Positions 16,116 to 18,108 of a DNA stretch of 18,108 nucleotides are shown piece by piece. The translations under genes were made by a program, and so were the position numbers. Below the pieces are notes generated by a model, which saw only the letters and a list, made by a program, of their open reading frames with translations, did no database searches and was not told the origin of the DNA. Positions within the stretch are counted from its first letter, which is position 1, and each line of letters begins with the position of its first letter. The stretch is from CAYFVR01 sp046541515 (GTDB lineage Bacteria > Desulfobacterota > Desulfobacteria > Desulfobacterales > Desulfococcaceae): positions 1 through 18,108 of the forward strand of contig JBKHDD010000098.1 in assembly GCA_046541515.1 (NCBI GenBank). The letters run 5' to 3'.

Positions 16116-16150
16116 GGAAAGGCGCCGCGAAAGCCAAGCGGCGCCTTTCC
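16116..16150. terminator. Bidirectional hairpin between hflC and the bS22-like gene
   Basis: Arms 16116-16128 and 16138-16150 pair perfectly over 13 bases (GGAAAGGCGCCGC) with a 9-base loop. On the + strand it follows the hflC stop by 14 bases; on the minus strand it follows the stop of the bS22-like gene by 27 bases and is followed by ATTTT. The T tract is poor, but the position between two converging genes supports a shared terminator. Confidence 0.65.
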
Positions 16151-16177
16151 AAACAGTCCCGGAAACCCAAAAGCGGG

Positions 16178-16276
16178 CTAACGCCCTTTTCGCCTCTGGT
16201 GCCGCGTCCGGGCCAGCAATTTTCGGTGCTTATGCTTGCGCATCTTTTTCCGGCGTTTTTTAATTACGCTGCCCAA
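16178..16276 (-). CDS. bS22-type ribosomal small protein (AURKAIP1/COX24 domain)
   Basis: The minus strand encodes 32 residues, MGSVIKKRRKKMRKHKH continuing RKLLARTRHQRRKGR, with 17 Lys or Arg. It has the same layout as the tiny bS22 subunit of mycobacterial ribosomes and other bacterial AURKAIP1/COX24-domain proteins (GSVIKKRRK...KHRKLLRRTRVQRRK). bS22 binds 16S rRNA of the small subunit; by resemblance this protein should do so too. The start is a TTG at 16276, with a G7 run (16284-16290) 7 bases upstream as binding site. A promoter with 17-base spacing lies upstream and a hairpin downstream, so it is a complete single-gene unit. The gene is too short for common ORF cut-offs. Confidence 0.88.
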   Translation of the reverse strand: MGSVIKKRRKKMRKHKHRKLLARTRHQRRKGR

Positions 16277-16292
16277 CAGATCACCCCCCCTC

Positions 16293-16328
16293 TGGTCTTT
16301 TTCTGCAAACGTGGCATCATAAAGACCA
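16293..16328. repeat. Inverted repeat around the bS22-like gene's transcription start
   Basis: TGGTCTTT (16293-16300) and AAAGACCA (16321-16328) are exact complements separated by 20 bases. One arm lies in the promoter spacer, the other in the early transcribed leader, so it could be a split operator for the gene or its divergent neighbour. Confidence 0.5.
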
Positions 16329-16344
16329 AATGCGGGTTTGTCCA
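16316..16344 (-). promoter_or_regulatory. Sigma70-type promoter of the bS22-like gene
   Basis: On the minus strand TGGACA (16344-16339) and TATGAT (16321-16316) are separated by exactly 17 bases. Transcription would begin near 16309, with a 33-base leader to the TTG start. Confidence 0.7.
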
Positions 16345-16911
16345 CCGCTTTTTTGCCTCATGAAACCCCGTCATCCCGGACCTTTCTTTACGGAAACCCA
16401 GCTGGAGGGCGTCAGGGCCGCCGTCGGCATGGCCGAAGATCGGGTGTCCGACTTCTACAAGCTTTCGGACAGCCAATGGTTCCGCTATCGCTACGACGTT
16501 CGGACCCTCGCCGAGCTGGAACCCGAAGAGGTGGTGGACGGCCCCTTCGCCCAGGTCATCCGGTACGAGGCCCGTCCCGCCGACGCCAGCCTGGGCTCGT
16601 CGGCCTTCGACTTTTACCGAATTTGTCTCCTGGATCACGCCATTTTGCCCGCCGTGGCGGAACTGGATCGCATCTCCCTCCGCCCCTTCCTGCTCTATCT
16701 GGTCACCCATGAATTGGTTCATGTGGTGCGCTTTTGTCGGTTTCTTCAAAATTTCAACGCGTCGGAAGAGGAAAAGCGGGCGGAGGAACAACGGGTTCAC
16801 CGGCGGACCCTGGAAATCCTGGAGCGGGTCCGCATCGTCGGCATGTCGGCGGTGCTCGATTTTTTTCGGGACTTTCCCGCCCGGGACCAGCCGCTGGAGG
16901 TGCTCCGGTAA
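16330..16911 (+). CDS. Unrecognised HExxH protein, possible zinc protease
   Basis: The 193-residue protein is not one I can name. It has a HELVH motif (127-131, in YLVTHELVHVVRF), the signature of zincin metalloproteases, and an acidic helical stretch after it with EEQRVH at 152-157 that could supply a third ligand. The rest is soluble, with no signal peptide or clear transmembrane segment; a hydrophobic patch lies at 119-126. Two starts are possible, 16330 and 16360 (MKPRHPGPF); neither has a good ribosome binding site, and the first would overlap the divergent promoter. Codon use is like the neighbours. The coding call is firm, the protease call is only inference from HExxH. Confidence 0.72.
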   Translation: MRVCPPLFCLMKPRHPGPFFTETQLEGVRAAVGMAEDRVSDFYKLSDSQWFRYRYDVRTLAELEPEEVVDGPFAQVIRYEARPADASLGSSAFDFYRICLLDHAILPAVAELDRISLRPFLLYLVTHELVHVVRFCRFLQNFNASEEEKRAEEQRVHRRTLEILERVRIVGMSAVLDFFRDFPARDQPLEVLR

Positions 16912-17234
16912 ACATTCGGACGCCTCCCCGAAAAGCCGGCCATTCCAAGGGATTGATTCGGGCCCGTCGTTGCCCCAAATCGTGATCCGGGACCTCCCAT
17001 CCCCTCTTTTCTCACATATTTCCGGCAACTTGTCCGTCTTTCTCCACGCTTCCCGGCCAACGTTCTAATCCGTTTCAAAAAATTAACCCCGCCGACTTTA
17101 CAACCCGGAAGAACTGCTTATTGTTCCGCTTGGTTTAGGCCGGCTTCGGAATTTCCGGCCGGATGTTGGCGATTTCGGCCGAAATACTTACTTCATCTTA
17201 TGGACTTCATTAGGCAAAAAGGAGAAAGGCAGCA
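16912..17234 (+). promoter_or_regulatory. groES: groESL upstream region with palindromes, no CIRCE
   Basis: The 323 bases hold no gene. The candidate promoters are TTTACA (17097-17102), 16 bases, TATTGT (17119-17124), and TTGGCG (17166-17171), 17 bases, TACTTC (17189-17194), whose -10 is weak. The second spacer contains a perfect 14-bp palindrome, ATTTCGGCCGAAAT (17172-17185). GGCCGG and CCGGCC (about 17138-17143 and 17155-17160) form a further short stem just upstream. There is no CIRCE (TTAGCACTC-N9-GAGTGCTAA) and no clear sigma32 site. Confidence 0.45.
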
Positions 17235-17522
17235 ATGAATTTGAAACCGCTTCATGATCGGATTCTGGTCCAGCGCGTGGAAGAGGAAAGCAAAACCAAG
17301 GGCGGGATTATCATCCCCGACACCGCCAAGGAAAAACCGGCCGAGGGCAAAGTCGTCGCCGTGGGCGACGGTCGCCTGGGCGAAGACGGAAAGGTGATTC
17401 CCCTGGAGGTCAAAGCCAACGATCGCGTCCTCTTCGGCAAGTATTCCGGAACCGAGGTCAAAATCGAAGGCGAAGAGTACCTCATCATGCGTGAGGACGA
17501 CGTGCTGGGCATCATCGAGTAA
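17235..17522 (+). CDS. groES: Co-chaperonin GroES
   Basis: GroES is the heptameric lid of the GroEL chaperonin. The 95-residue protein reads MNLKPLHDRILVQRVEEE, then the mobile loop KTKGGIIIPDTAKEKP, then GKVVAVGDGR, and ends YLIMREDDVLGIIE, all at the usual family positions. AAAGGAG ends 10 bases before the ATG. groEL follows after 80 bases, and no terminator lies between. Confidence 0.97.
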   Translation: MNLKPLHDRILVQRVEEESKTKGGIIIPDTAKEKPAEGKVVAVGDGRLGEDGKVIPLEVKANDRVLFGKYSGTEVKIEGEEYLIMREDDVLGIIE

Positions 17523-17602
17523 ATCCGCGCCGCATCCCATATCGGTTCATCTTTTTTTCATCGAAACAACCTGTTTGATTCTCGTGACGGAGGTATATCA
17601 AC

Positions 17603-18108
<506 letters not shown>

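Noticed and set aside
16912..17234. CIRCE or sigma32 element before groES
   Set aside because: No TTAGCACTC-N9-GAGTGCTAA and no CTTGAA/CCCCAT pair could be found.

Overview
The window is GC-rich bacterial chromosome. Gene content and protein style (HflK/HflC, a GroES very like those of sulfate-reducing relatives, a PEP-CTERM surface protein, a dnaX-ybaB-recR operon) fit a Deltaproteobacterium in the Desulfobacterota sense. That placement is inference from recalled family resemblance; no search was run.

Layout, left to right. Bases 1-2680 (+): the nearly complete 3' part of a dihydrolipoyl dehydrogenase gene and an M48/Ste24-type membrane zinc protease. Bases 2700-4210 (-): a decaying accessory island. 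It holds a frameshifted C-terminal remnant of an ISKra4-like transposase and a two-gene unit joined by an ATGA overlap, whose second gene carries three frameshifts in G runs. Bases 4414-5457 (-): a secreted PEP-CTERM protein with a clear intrinsic terminator. Bases 5847-10307 (-): a compact operon dnaX - ybaB - recR - (49-codon ORF) - YkgJ-like Cys-cluster protein - murI, most junctions overlapping or a few bases apart. Bases 10525-10905 (-): two tRNA-Ser genes (CGA, then GGA) with a strong promoter and an intrinsic terminator. Bases 11264-12589 (+): a DUF1015 protein. Bases 12620-13704 (-): a DUF721/DciA-like gene overlapping a TrmN6-like methyltransferase gene. Bases 14054-16101 (+): hflK-hflC with a likely sigma70 promoter. 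Bases 16178-16344 (-): a 32-codon bS22-type ribosomal protein gene (AURKAIP1/COX24 domain) with a TTG start and its own promoter. Bases 16330-16911 (+): an unrecognised HExxH protein. Bases 17235-18108 (+): groES and the start of groEL.

Most of the window is housekeeping: replication and recombination (DnaX, YbaB, RecR, DciA-like), cell wall (MurI), translation (tRNA-Ser x2, bS22-like protein, TrmN6-like) and protein quality control (M48 protease, HflKC, GroESL). The less ordinary material is the decaying island with a perfect 21-bp hairpin at a transposase frameshift, the small genes that simple ORF calling misses, the 158-nt dnaX/ybaB overlap, and several perfect palindromes in promoter regions. 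I found no CRISPR array, rRNA, intact mobile element or complete new defence system.
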